A DNA stretch of 64,000 bases from Nocardioides sp. Iso805N (GCF_000364605.1 NZ_KB822579.1:124001-188000); one strand, 5' to 3'. Numbered from the stretch's first letter, positions 8,292 through 16,179 are shown. Notes: generated by a model not told the origin, from the sequence alone. Translations and numbers: made by a program.

Positions 8292-9232
8292 TTGTCGGCT
8301 CCCTTCAACCGGGAGCGCAGGTAGACCAGCAGGATCCCGCAGATGATGACCACCAGGACGTTGCCCATGGCCGCGGCGATGCCGAAGTGCCCGTAGCGGA
8401 AGCCCTCGTTGTAGGCGAAGAGCATCGGCAGCATGGTCTTGCCGCCCGGACCGCCGTTCGTCAGCACGTAGATGAGGTCGAAGGAGTTCATGTTCCAGAT
8501 GAAGTTCAAGGAGGTGATCGCGATGATGACGGTGCGCAGCTCGGGCAGCGTCACGTGGATGAAGCGTCGCCAGGAGCCGGCGCCGTCCACCGCGGCCGCC
8601 TCGTGCAGGGTGCCGTCGACGCCCTGCAGGCCGGCGAGCAGAGTGATCGTGGTCTGGGGCATGCCTATCCAGATGCCGACGACGATGACTGCGGGCAGCG
8701 CCGTGCTGAAGTTGCCGAGCAGGTTGAGCTGGCCGAAGCCGAGGGCCTGTGAGATGCCGCTGACAGGGCCCGAGTTGGGGTCGTAGACGAGCCGCCACAC
8801 GATGGCCACCACCACGGGCGGCATGGCCCACGGCACGAGGGACAGGGTCCGTGCGACCCAGCGCAGGCGCAGGTTCTCGTTGAGCAGCAGCGCCAGGCCG
8901 AGGGCGGAGACGAACTGGAGCGCGGTGACGCCGAACGCCCAGACCAGGCCGATGCGGAAGGAGCTCCAGAACAGGTCGTTGTGGAGCAGCTCGCGATAGT
9001 TGTCCAGGCCGTTGAAGTGGGTCGGCTGGTTGAGGCCGGCGTGGGCGTCGGTGAAGCCCAGGTAGATGCCGCGCGCCAGCGGGTAGAGGTTGAACAGGAT
9101 CACCGGGAGGAGCGCCGGAAGCAGCAGCAACCACGCGTCGCGCCCGCCGAGACCCCGGCTCTTCGGGCGCCGTGCCCGCGGCTTCGGCGGGCTGGTGTTG
9201 CTGGGCGGGAGTGTGACGAGCTCACTGGTCAT
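8288..9232 (-). CDS. ABC sugar permease, inner membrane (MalF-like)
   Basis: CUT1 carbohydrate permease of 314 residues with a cytoplasmic basic N-terminus (PKPRARRPKSRGLGG) and six predicted helices. The EAA motif HEAAAVDGAGSWRRFIHVTL lies near residue 215. Together with the next permease it forms the channel for the substrate bound by the lipoprotein. It overlaps the LacI gene upstream by ATGA (9229-9232) and the second permease downstream by GTGA (8288-8291), so regulator and both permeases should be translated as one coupled unit. The ATG at 9232 is the coupled start and gives a family-typical length. Confidence 0.92.
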   Translation of the reverse strand: MTSELVTLPPSNTSPPKPRARRPKSRGLGGRDAWLLLLPALLPVILFNLYPLARGIYLGFTDAHAGLNQPTHFNGLDNYRELLHNDLFWSSFRIGLVWAFGVTALQFVSALGLALLLNENLRLRWVARTLSLVPWAMPPVVVAIVWRLVYDPNSGPVSGISQALGFGQLNLLGNFSTALPAVIVVGIWIGMPQTTITLLAGLQGVDGTLHEAAAVDGAGSWRRFIHVTLPELRTVIIAITSLNFIWNMNSFDLIYVLTNGGPGGKTMLPMLFAYNEGFRYGHFGIAAAMGNVLVVIICGILLVYLRSRLKGADK

Positions 9233-10245
9233 CGGCGAGCGCTCCCGAGGTCGGAGGAGCCGCGCACGCTGAGGCGCGGCTGGATCGTCACCCGCTGCGA
9301 CGGGCGGTCCGGGTCTTCGAGGCGCTCGAGCAGCAACCGGGCGGCGGCGCCGCCGCGGTCGTGTGCCGCCAGATCGACGCTGGTCAGTGCCGGCGACGTC
9401 ACGTCGGCGAGCTCCGTGTCGTCCATCCCGATCACGGCGACGTCGCGGGGGACTCGCAGACCGCGCTCAGCGAGCACATGCATGGTGGCGATGGCGAGCA
9501 GGTCGTTGGCGCCCAGCACGGCGTCGGGCGTCGTGCCCTCCAACAGCGCGCTCGCGGCCTTGCGTCCTTCGGCGAGGGTGAAGTCCCCGGCCTCCACCCG
9601 CAACGCGGGATCGAGATCGAGGCCGAGCGAGCGTGCGTGATCCTCGAAGGCGTGCGCGCGGGCGGCACCAGGGACGGTGTCACGGGGACCGTTGATGAAG
9701 GCCACCCGGCGACAGCCCTGCTCGGCCAGGTGGGTCAGGGCCAGCCCTACGCCGGCGGCGGAGTCGGTACGCACGTTGTCGATGTCCAGGTCGGCCGGGA
9801 CCGTACCGACGACGACGACCGGGTAGGTCACCCGGCGCAGCGCTGCGACGAGGTCGGCGTTCACGCGCACAGGGCTGAGGACCAGGCCGTCGGCGTACCC
9901 GTGCTCGAGGCTGTCGAGGAGCGCGAGCATGTCGTCGGGCTGGGCGGTGGAGGACACCAGGAGCCGGTAGTCGCGCGCTCGAGCCTCGTCCTCGACGGCC
10001 CGCATCATCTCGACGTAGACCGGGTTGCCGACGTCGGCGACGGCGAAGGCCAGCTGCTGGGAGCGGCGCACCTTCAGCGACCTCGCGTGGGCATTGGGCC
10101 TGTAGCCCAACTCCTCGACGGCAGCGAGCACCTTCGCCCGGGTCTGCTCGGTGGCCGGCAGGCCGTTGAGGACACGCGAGACCGAGGCGACGGACACGCC
10201 TGCATGCCTGGCCACCTGCGAGACGGTGGGACGGTCTTCGGACAC
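9229..10245 (-). CDS. LacI-family transcriptional regulator of the sugar operon
   Basis: LacI/GalR repressor, 338 residues. The helix-turn-helix is at residues 6-27 (TVSQVARHAGVSVASVSRVL) with the hinge-type LAAVEELGYRPNAHARSL following, then a periplasmic-binding-like effector domain (VGTVPADLDIDNVRTDSAAG, GMDDTELADVTSPALTSVD). The GTG at 10245 is chosen because the helix-turn-helix begins a few residues later and GGGAG precedes it; an ATG at 10299 would add 18 residues encoded by the operator itself. As first gene of the operon, with two operator-like sequences 14 nt upstream of its start, it most likely represses itself and all downstream genes until the imported sugar or a derivative binds. 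Confidence 0.92.
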   Translation of the reverse strand: MSEDRPTVSQVARHAGVSVASVSRVLNGLPATEQTRAKVLAAVEELGYRPNAHARSLKVRRSQQLAFAVADVGNPVYVEMMRAVEDEARARDYRLLVSSTAQPDDMLALLDSLEHGYADGLVLSPVRVNADLVAALRRVTYPVVVVGTVPADLDIDNVRTDSAAGVGLALTHLAEQGCRRVAFINGPRDTVPGAARAHAFEDHARSLGLDLDPALRVEAGDFTLAEGRKAASALLEGTTPDAVLGANDLLAIATMHVLAERGLRVPRDVAVIGMDDTELADVTSPALTSVDLAAHDRGGAAARLLLERLEDPDRPSQRVTIQPRLSVRGSSDLGSARR

Positions 10246-10258
10246 CTCTACTCCCGTC

Positions 10259-10284
10259 TGTAAACGATTACGTAATTGATTACA
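10259..10284 (-). promoter_or_regulatory. Tandem LacI-type operators
   Basis: Two 12-bp sequences abut each other: GTAAACGATTAC at 10260-10271 and GTAATTGATTAC at 10272-10283. They match at 10 of 12 positions and each is nearly self-complementary. The first has the central CG typical of LacI-family operators. Together they form a 26-bp near-palindrome centred on TTAC/GTAA. The position, just before the regulator start, fits autoregulation. The AT-rich block stands out sharply from the surrounding GC-rich DNA. Binding is inferred. Confidence 0.82.
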
Positions 10285-10450
10285 GAGAGACCTAATCATG
10301 TGACGTCCTTCACGTCAAGGGGTCCTCGAGCGGAGTTGCTGGACGGCAGCTCGCAAGGCCGAGGGGGACAGCGACCTGTGCGGTCTGCGGCCCCGGGCGA
10401 CGTCGGTCGCACGCCGGAGATCACGACCCCGATGGGTCAGCGCGAACCGC

Positions 10451-10456
10451 TACGCT
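10451..10456 (+). promoter_or_regulatory. Possible -10 box of the usp gene
   Basis: TACGCT lies 37 nt before the usp ATG in an otherwise featureless leader. No convincing -35 is seen. Listed only as the best hexamer. Confidence 0.3.
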
Positions 10457-10493
10457 GTTCCCATCCGGTACCCGAGCCATTGAGGGGCACAGC

Positions 10494-10925
10494 ATGGGCG
10501 TCATCGTCGTCGGAGTCGACGGAAGCGAGCCGGCCGCACAGGCCGCCCTGGCGGGGGCCCGCCTGGCCGTGGCCCTCGGGTCCGAGCTCCGGGTGGTCTG
10601 TGCCTACGGCAACTACGAGGTCGAGCGGGTCCAGGACGACCGCGACCTGGTCTTCACCACCGTCGAGCCGGCCACCGAGGTGGCGGAGCAGACGATCGGC
10701 CGGCTGCGCAACGTCTACCCAGACCTGTCCGTCTCGGCGCACGCCGCCGGCGGCAAGCCGGCCGATGCGTTGCTCGAGGTCGCCGAGAGCGTCGACGCCG
10801 ACCTCATCGTGGTCGGCAACAAGCGGGTGCAGGGTGCCGCGCGCATCCTCGGCAGCGTTGCCACCGAGGTCGCCCGCAAGGCACAGTGCGACCTCTACAT
10901 CGCCTACACCCACGCCCGCCGTTGA
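10494..10925 (+). CDS. Universal stress protein, UspA domain
   Basis: Single-domain cytoplasmic UspA protein of 143 residues. It opens with the strand and loop VIVVGVDGSEPAAQAALAGA. The ATP-binding region VVGNKRVQGAARILGSVATE at about residues 106-125 resembles the family GxxGx9G(S/T) pattern, though the spacing is not textbook, so ATP binding is likely but not certain. ATG at 10494 with weak GGGGCAC upstream. It is transcribed away from the LacI operon and separated from it by about 250 bp, so it is probably an independent unit. In actinobacteria such proteins respond to hypoxia, starvation or redox stress; that fits the nearby SigB-type promoters but is only context. Confidence 0.9.
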   Translation: MGVIVVGVDGSEPAAQAALAGARLAVALGSELRVVCAYGNYEVERVQDDRDLVFTTVEPATEVAEQTIGRLRNVYPDLSVSAHAAGGKPADALLEVAESVDADLIVVGNKRVQGAARILGSVATEVARKAQCDLYIAYTHARR

Positions 10926-11258
10926 TCCTCAGCCGTCTCTGAAGCGCTCGCCGCCCACGGCCTCGTCGGGACAATGGCGCCGTCTTCCAGCGTGAGTCGG
11001 CGTCCTCGTCGTCGTACTGCGGCTGCTGCGAAGCAACGCCAGCTCCCGTTGGGCCCGCGCTGATACACAAGGCCCGAGAGGCAAGGTGGAGGGTCTCGAC
11101 GTCGTCTCGCGGCCCGTCAGCATTCAGACGCGTGGGAGCCCGGTCAGCGACAGGCCAGGCATGGGGGATTGACGCCCGGAGGCGGCGACGTCAGGCACGC
11201 TGACTCTGTACGAGGAAGCCCTGCTGCGACCACATGGATGAGGCAATCGACCATCGTG
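10926..11258. other. Intergenic stretch without a recognised gene
   Basis: About 330 bp between the 3' ends of usp and the hydrolase gene. Open frames here have biased, low-complexity translations and no credible start. No strong hairpin, tRNA or repeat was seen. Confidence 0.6.
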
Positions 11259-11951
11259 CTAGACCAGCCCGACGAGAACCTTGACGAGCTCGTCGGGTCG
11301 GGAGAGAAACGGCGAGTGACTGCCGGGCAGCTCGATGGGAGCGATCCCCAAGCGCTCGACACAGACGCGCCGTGACCAGGCCGGGTCCACAGCTCGATCC
11401 TCCGTCATCAGGACATAACTCGACTCTACGGAGGGCCAGGCTGCGATCGGACACGGTTCGAGGAATGCTGCCGGCGCACTCGGCACGAGTCGGTCAAGGG
11501 CACGAACGATGCCTGGCTCTGCACAGTCGGCATAGAACACCTCGCGGGCAACGGTCTCAGGGACGACCGTGCGACCGAGGTCGTCAAGGACGACCCGGTC
11601 GAACGGCATGGTGACCGCCCCCGCCCCCTCCGGCGTTGCCAGGTACTCGTAGTAGGAGGTCCCTGGCCTTGGCACCATCGCTCCGAGGAAGATCATCCGA
11701 GCTACCGGTCGCCGTGTCGCGACGACGGGCAGTGCCAGCCCGCTCAGGGAGTGGCCGACGAGGACTACGTCGCCGGTGACTGCGTTGAGATCGTCGACGA
11801 CGACATCGGCCCACTCATTCACCCCACGTTCGGCATCTTCCATCGGAAGGTCGGGCGTGATCACCGCGAAGCCCTGCTCTTCGAGCAATGGCCGCACCTT
11901 GTCCCAGCACCAGCTGCCGTGGGAGCCGCCGTGGATCAAGACGAAGGTCAT
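11259..11951 (-). CDS. Small alpha/beta hydrolase (Abhydrolase_6 type)
   Basis: A 230-residue alpha/beta hydrolase beginning MTFVLIHGGSHGSWCWDKVR. The oxyanion HGG is at residues 7-9, the nucleophile is in VLVGHSLSGLALPVV near residue 78, an acidic residue is in YVLMTEDRAVDP near residue 190, and the catalytic His is in LPGSHSPFLSRPDELV near residue 213. This is the plan of salicylate-esterase/hydroxynitrile-lyase-like hydrolases; the substrate is unknown. The ATG at 11951 fits the family; an in-frame GTG at 11975 would overlap the stop of a 55-codon ORF by GTGA and is a real alternative. There is no good ribosome-binding site before either, which favours coupling to that small ORF. Confidence 0.85.
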   Translation of the reverse strand: MTFVLIHGGSHGSWCWDKVRPLLEEQGFAVITPDLPMEDAERGVNEWADVVVDDLNAVTGDVVLVGHSLSGLALPVVATRRPVARMIFLGAMVPRPGTSYYEYLATPEGAGAVTMPFDRVVLDDLGRTVVPETVAREVFYADCAEPGIVRALDRLVPSAPAAFLEPCPIAAWPSVESSYVLMTEDRAVDPAWSRRVCVERLGIAPIELPGSHSPFLSRPDELVKVLVGLV

Positions 11952-11971
11952 CGGCGGGCGTCCGGGGGAGA

Positions 11972-12139
11972 TCACGCTGCCACCGCGGCGCCAACGGGGG
12001 CCGTCTCGATGTGGGTCGGGTCGGCGAGCAGTTGGGTGGCGATTCCCTGCCGGACTTGCGAATTGCCGGAGTGGTTGTGGCAAGCAGTGGCCGCGAGGAG
12101 CAGGCGGCAGTGTTGCGAGACGGAGTCGGCGCGACGCAT
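11972..12139 (-). CDS. Possible 55-residue protein upstream of the hydrolase
   Basis: Short frame starting MRRADSVSQHCRLLLAATA. It is supported by a clean AAAGGAAC ribosome-binding sequence 5-7 nt before the ATG and by a stop that overlaps an in-frame GTG of the hydrolase gene (GTGA at 11972-11975). No family is recognised. The composition is mixed, with two Cys and two His in its first half. It could be a real small protein, a leader that brings ribosomes to the hydrolase start, or chance. Evidence is limited to start context and coupling. Confidence 0.35.
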   Translation of the reverse strand: MRRADSVSQHCRLLLAATACHNHSGNSQVRQGIATQLLADPTHIETAPVGAAVAA

Positions 12140-12217
12140 CGATTGTTCCTTTGCTCGGCCGGAGTCCCTCGCGGGTCCGGCGGCGATTCCAGTGGCCAAC
12201 GCGACGCGGGGGCCATA

Positions 12218-12232
12218 TAGATCAATGATCTA
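12218..12232. promoter_or_regulatory. Perfect 15-bp palindrome, candidate operator
   Basis: TAGATCA-A-TGATCTA is a perfect 7+1+7 inverted repeat, AT-rich against the GC-rich background, 79 bp before the small ORF of the hydrolase unit. Size and symmetry suit a TetR-, GntR- or MarR-type dimer. No regulator gene adjoins it, so the protein is unknown. Confidence 0.45.
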
Positions 12233-12679
12233 GACGAACGTAGGCGGACACTCCGGGCACGTCAAGAAGGGAGCTGATTTCGGACCCTCGCTTTCGTAGG
12301 GGCCGTCGGACGACTCGGGCTGGAATCGCCACTGGCACCGGTGCGAGAGATGTTCAGCAATCGCGGCCATCACACCCGGCAGGTCATGGCGTGCTTGGGT
12401 CCGCACGTCCCGGCGCCTCGAACACCGACTCCAACAGTGCCCGCGGCTGGTCGGTCAGGTCAGGGGAGTACGCCATGAGGCGCATAGTGCCCGCCGGCCC
12501 AGCGTTGGCAGTCGCAACCACGATGGGACGCAGGAACGACGTACGTGCGAATCCTGTCCGCGGTCGTGTGGGCATTTCTGCCGATACCGGACCCGAGCGG
12601 GGATGGGTGTAATCGAGGGGCGGATCGCAGTGGCTGCGACCCGGATGGTCGTGCAGCAGTGACGTCAATGGAGGTGAAC
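12233..12679. other. Intergenic stretch before the alcohol dehydrogenase
   Basis: About 450 bp with no recognisable gene, tRNA or strong hairpin. It should contain the promoter of the dehydrogenase operon, but no convincing -35/-10 pair could be picked. Frames on both strands lack credible starts and look like composition artefacts. Confidence 0.5.
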
Positions 12680-13828
12680 ATGCGGGCGATGGTGTACCGC
12701 GGGCCATACCGGGTCCGCGTCGAGGAGAAGGCCGTCCCGGCGATCGAGCATCCTGACGATGCGATCGTCCGAGTCACACGTGCGGCGATCTGCGGATCTG
12801 ACCTACACCTCTACCACGGCATGATGCCCGACACCCGCGTCGGGATGACGTTCGGTCACGAGTTCATCGGCGAGGTGTACGAGGTGGGCCCGTCGGTGCA
12901 GAATGTGCGGCCGGGCGACCGGGTCATGGTGCCGTTCAACGTGTTCTGCGGGACGTGCTACTACTGTGCCCGCGGTCTCTACTCCAACTGCCACAACGTC
13001 AATCCCAACGCAACCGCAGTGGGAGGCATCTACGGCTACTCCCACACCTGCGGCGGGTACGACGGCGGCCAGGCGGAGTACGTCCGGGTGCCCTTCGCCG
13101 ACGTCGGACCAGGGCTGATCCCGGACTGGATGGACGACGACACCGCCGTACTGTGCACCGATGCCCTGCCCACCGGATACTTCGGGGCCCAGCTCGGCGA
13201 CATCGTCGAGGGCGATGTGGTTGTTGTGTACGGCGCCGGCCCGGTAGGGCTGTTCGCAGCGAGGTCGGCGTGGTTGATGGGCGCCGGTCGGGTGATCGTC
13301 GTTGACCACCTCGACTACCGGCTCGCGAAAGCGCGCGAATTCGCCCACGCGGAGACGGTCATGTTCACCGAGCACGCGGACCTCGTCCGTCACCTCAAAC
13401 ATCTGACGGAGGGCCTCGGGGCGGACGTCGTGATCGACGCCGTCGGCGCGGAGGCCGACGGTAGCGTCCTTCAACAGGTGACCGCGGCGAAGTTGAAGCT
13501 CCAGGGCGGGTCTCCGGTCGCGCTGAACTGGGCGATCGACACGGTCCGCAAAGGCGGCACGGTGTCGGTGATCGGGGCCTACGGACCCCTGTTCAGCGCG
13601 GTCAAGTTCGGTGACGCGATGAACAAGGGCCTGACCCTGCGGATGAACCAGTGTCCCGTCAAGCGGCAATGGCCGCGCCTGTTCGAGCACATCCGCAACG
13701 GCTACTTCAAGCCCAGCGACGTCATCACCCACCACGTGCCGCTCGAGCACATCGCGGAGGGATACCACATGTTCTCGGCCAAGCTCGACAACTGCATCAA
13801 GCCGATCGTCGTCCCCAGCGAGCCGTAG
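12680..13828 (+). CDS. Zinc-dependent alcohol dehydrogenase, formaldehyde-dehydrogenase-like
   Basis: Medium-chain zinc dehydrogenase of 382 residues. Visible are the catalytic-zinc Cys in AAICGSDLHLYHG, GHEFIGEVYEVG with the zinc-binding His, the structural-zinc loop FCGTCYYCARGLYSNC, and the NAD-binding turn VVVYGAGPVGLFAARSAWL. The long loop NPNATAVGGIYGYSHTCGGY and the insert TAAKLKLQGGSPVALNWAID place it near glutathione-independent formaldehyde dehydrogenases and threonine-dehydrogenase-like enzymes. The ATG at 12680 follows a strong GGAGGTG at a 5-nt spacing; upstream in-frame ATGs have no such site. It is followed after 17 nt by an unknown gene, presumably in the same operon. Likely role: NAD(P)-dependent oxidation of an alcohol or aldehyde. 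Confidence 0.9.
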   Translation: MRAMVYRGPYRVRVEEKAVPAIEHPDDAIVRVTRAAICGSDLHLYHGMMPDTRVGMTFGHEFIGEVYEVGPSVQNVRPGDRVMVPFNVFCGTCYYCARGLYSNCHNVNPNATAVGGIYGYSHTCGGYDGGQAEYVRVPFADVGPGLIPDWMDDDTAVLCTDALPTGYFGAQLGDIVEGDVVVVYGAGPVGLFAARSAWLMGAGRVIVVDHLDYRLAKAREFAHAETVMFTEHADLVRHLKHLTEGLGADVVIDAVGAEADGSVLQQVTAAKLKLQGGSPVALNWAIDTVRKGGTVSVIGAYGPLFSAVKFGDAMNKGLTLRMNQCPVKRQWPRLFEHIRNGYFKPSDVITHHVPLEHIAEGYHMFSAKLDNCIKPIVVPSEP

Positions 13829-13845
13829 ACCGACAGGAACTTCCC

Positions 13846-14415
13846 ATGACCTACACACCTGACAAGCCCCCGATCGCAGAGAACAGCGCCGCGCTGAGAG
13901 CGCGGATCCCCGGATGGGGCGCCGACCTCGACCCCGCCGACCGGCCATCGGTGCCGCGGGAGCGCTTCGACCCCACCTTCTCGGGTGCCCACTGGGAGCA
14001 TCCTGCGCGACAGCCGGAGAAGTGGCCGCGGGAGCGGTCGGTGGAGCACACCCAGCTTCCGCCGGTGTTCGGTACGACGTGCCCGCCCAAGGCGCTGTCC
14101 GGCGTCATCCGACGGTATGCCTACGCGACCTACAGCGAGGGCCAGGCGGCGCATTGGGTGTTGCTGATGGTGGCCGATCGGGTCGACGCGCTCGAGAGCG
14201 GACTGCGCTCGCTGCTGACGCTGCATCCGGACAACCCCATCACTGAGACGGGTGTGCTGGCGGAGGTCTCGCATCACGGCCTGCGTTCGCGGCTCGGGCA
14301 CAACCGCGCGGACCTCAAGCACCACTGGATGGATCCGTTCATCGTCGGGGCTCCATGGATTGGCGGCGGCACGGTGGTGTACCTCCTGGCGCGGCGCATG
14401 CGAGGGCGTTCGTAG
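13846..14415 (+). CDS. Uncharacterised protein in operon with the alcohol dehydrogenase
   Basis: A 189-residue protein with no family I recognise. The N-terminal half is polar and Pro/Arg-rich (DRPSVPRERFDPTFSGAHWE, HPARQPEKWPRERSVEHTQL). The middle contains GTTCPPKALSGVIRRYAYAT and a hydrophobic VLLMVADRVDALESGLRSLL. The C-terminus has WIGGGTVVYLLARRMRGRS, a short hydrophobic segment followed by a basic tail, compatible with membrane association. ATG at 13846 has AGGAAC 5-7 nt upstream. The 17-nt gap to the dehydrogenase suggests a partner or substrate-handling role for that enzyme; nothing in the sequence shows it directly. Confidence 0.8.
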   Translation: MTYTPDKPPIAENSAALRARIPGWGADLDPADRPSVPRERFDPTFSGAHWEHPARQPEKWPRERSVEHTQLPPVFGTTCPPKALSGVIRRYAYATYSEGQAAHWVLLMVADRVDALESGLRSLLTLHPDNPITETGVLAEVSHHGLRSRLGHNRADLKHHWMDPFIVGAPWIGGGTVVYLLARRMRGRS

Positions 14416-14482
14416 CGCGAGGAGCCTGCGTCGCGCGGTCCCGCACCGCGCCGCATCCCGACGGACACGAGAGGGATGGTCC

Positions 14483-15151
14483 TTGGCGGCCGCAACGCCC
14501 GACTTGGGATCGAGGCCCGGTCGCGTGCTTTCGCGCCGCCGCGCGCTCATCAGCCTCGCCATCGGTCTCACCGTGGGCCTGGTGGTAGCGGTGGTCGCAA
14601 CACCTCGTTTGCTACCGCTGGTGACATGGACCGTCACCGTGGCTGTTCTGCTCACCTGGGTCTGGCGGATCAGCTGGCTGCAGGACTCGGAAGGCACAAA
14701 ACACCTTGCGGAACACGAGGGCACGACCAGATCGACAGACCTCTGGCTGCTGGCGGCGGCGGTGGCAAGCCTTGCCGTGGTCGTGACTGCGCTCGTGCAG
14801 TCCAGCAGCCAACGCAATCCCACCGCCGTGGCCTCGGTGCTTCTCAGCGTCGTCAGCGTCACGCTCGCGTGGGCACTGGTGAACACCGTCTATGCGTTCA
14901 AGTACGCGCGCATGTATTACGTCGGCGAGCCGGACAAGGGCGGGATCGACTTCAAGCAGGAGCAGCCGCCGACCTACAGCGACTTCGCCTACCTGGCGTT
15001 CACGGTGGGCATGTCGTTCGCTGTGTCCGACACCGAACCGACCGCCACCAGGATTCGGCGGGTAGCGTTCGGTCACGCCCTGCTCTCCTACGCGTTCGGC
15101 ACGGGAGTCCTGGCCGTGGCGATCAACCTGGTCACGAATCTCGGTCAGTGA
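14483..15151 (+). CDS. DUF1345 family membrane protein
   Basis: A 222-residue integral membrane protein with about five hydrophobic segments. The family hallmark FAYLAFTVGMSFAVSDTEPTA near residue 160 matches the DUF1345 signature, and the last helix LLSYAFGTGVLAVAINLVTN closes it as usual. No biochemical function is known for the family. The start is taken as TTG at 14483, which has GAGAGGGATGG upstream; a GTG at 14525 is the alternative. The 3' end overlaps the convergent membrane-protein gene by 20 bp, so the two transcripts must run into each other. Confidence 0.82.
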   Translation: MAAATPDLGSRPGRVLSRRRALISLAIGLTVGLVVAVVATPRLLPLVTWTVTVAVLLTWVWRISWLQDSEGTKHLAEHEGTTRSTDLWLLAAAVASLAVVVTALVQSSSQRNPTAVASVLLSVVSVTLAWALVNTVYAFKYARMYYVGEPDKGGIDFKQEQPPTYSDFAYLAFTVGMSFAVSDTEPTATRIRRVAFGHALLSYAFGTGVLAVAINLVTNLGQ

Positions 15152-16145
15152 CGCGGCGATCGTGTGCGAGCCGGCTGCGGCGGTCCTCCTCGCGCTTGGA
15201 GTACGCCGCCGCCCGGATCGCCTCGTCCGACTCCAGCCCGCTGCCAAGTGCGCCGCCGACGGTTGCCACCGACGCGACGAACCATGCCAGCACGAACAGG
15301 TCGCCATAGTTGCGCGACGTCTGGAGGTAACGGCCCATGACGGTGGGGTCGAGCACGAACAGCGCCCACGCCAGGTCCAGAACGTAGAGCGCGACGTAGC
15401 AGATGACCACACCTGTGGCCAGGGTCAGCAGGGTGGAGGTGTTGTAGAGACGCGACCTGTCTCGCGCCTCGGGAGAGTCGTCCTCGGGCACGTCCCAGAG
15501 CTCACCGTCGATCACGAGCCATCCGACGACGAGTGCCATGGAGGCGATGGTCGCGATGATCAGGCGCCACCAGGACAACGACCCGGCCAACAGCCACACC
15601 GTGGAGTTGATGGTGGCGATGGCGCCGGTCGTGAGGGCCGCGACGAGGGCTGACTTCAGCCCGGGTAGGAGCAGCCAGGGCCGGTTGGCGAGCACCATGC
15701 CCAGCAGGAGTCGTGCGCGGGCGCTGCCATGAGGCAGCCGGACGCGGCGATCGCTCGTCGACGTCGGGTCGGCCATGCCGCTGATGAGTTCGCCCAAGGC
15801 GTCTCCACTGCGTTGATGCATGCGGAGGCCCCCGAGTGCGGGGAGGGACATCACCGCCGCTCGTTGCTGCGGGTCGGTCTCGATCAGCAGATATCGGCCC
15901 TCGCCGTCCCGAAGCGGAAGCTCGGTGACGCCGATGACGAGGTCCCACCGATGCTCGCGGGCGTGGTCGGTCAATCGAGACAGCGCCGTGCCCGTGTCCT
16001 CGCAGGCGAGAGTGAACGCCTCGCTCACGACCTCGACGTCCCATGCTTGTCGATCGCCGTCGGCCGCGTCCAGGTCGCGGAAGCGACGGGCAACTACGGT
16101 GGGTTTGGCCGGATCGGCCACCAGGCCGACACGAACCTGCTTCAT
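15132..16145 (-). CDS. Membrane protein with N-terminal soluble domain, SigB-type promoter
   Basis: A 337-residue protein. Residues 1 to about 150 are soluble (MKQVRVGLVADPAKPTVVAR, VIGVTELPLRDGEGRYLLIE); then about four membrane segments follow (LKSALVAALTTGAIATINST, WRLIIATIASMALVVGWLVI, LTLATGVVICYVALYVLDLA, LFVLAWFVASVATVGGALGS), with a basic C-terminal tail. No enzymatic motif is seen and I do not recognise a characterised family. The ATG at 16145 has no ribosome-binding site but lies only about 9 nt after a GGGTAC box, so a nearly leaderless transcript is likely. The promoter class predicts induction under general stress. The 3' end overlaps the convergent DUF1345 gene. Confidence 0.78.
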   Translation of the reverse strand: MKQVRVGLVADPAKPTVVARRFRDLDAADGDRQAWDVEVVSEAFTLACEDTGTALSRLTDHAREHRWDLVIGVTELPLRDGEGRYLLIETDPQQRAAVMSLPALGGLRMHQRSGDALGELISGMADPTSTSDRRVRLPHGSARARLLLGMVLANRPWLLLPGLKSALVAALTTGAIATINSTVWLLAGSLSWWRLIIATIASMALVVGWLVIDGELWDVPEDDSPEARDRSRLYNTSTLLTLATGVVICYVALYVLDLAWALFVLDPTVMGRYLQTSRNYGDLFVLAWFVASVATVGGALGSGLESDEAIRAAAYSKREEDRRSRLAHDRRVTDRDS

Positions 16146-16154
16146 CGCAACCGG

Positions 16155-16179
16155 GTACCCCCAACGACGGCGCAAAAAC
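16155..16179 (-). promoter_or_regulatory. SigB/SigF-type promoter for the membrane protein
   Basis: On the minus strand GTTT (16179-16176), 15 nt, then GGGTAC (16160-16155) match the actinobacterial general-stress sigma consensus (GTTT or GGTTT, 15-17 nt, GGGTAC/T). The predicted start falls within a few bases of the ATG at 16145, explaining the missing ribosome-binding site. Confidence 0.65.

Noticed and set aside
7449..9134. Single 561-residue permease fusion
   Set aside because: Its first half is an out-of-frame reading of the MalF-like gene; the real second permease starts at the GTG at 8291.
12384..12707. 107-codon minus-strand ORF before the alcohol dehydrogenase
   Set aside because: No ribosome-binding site, no recognisable motif and biased composition; it overlaps the dehydrogenase start region.
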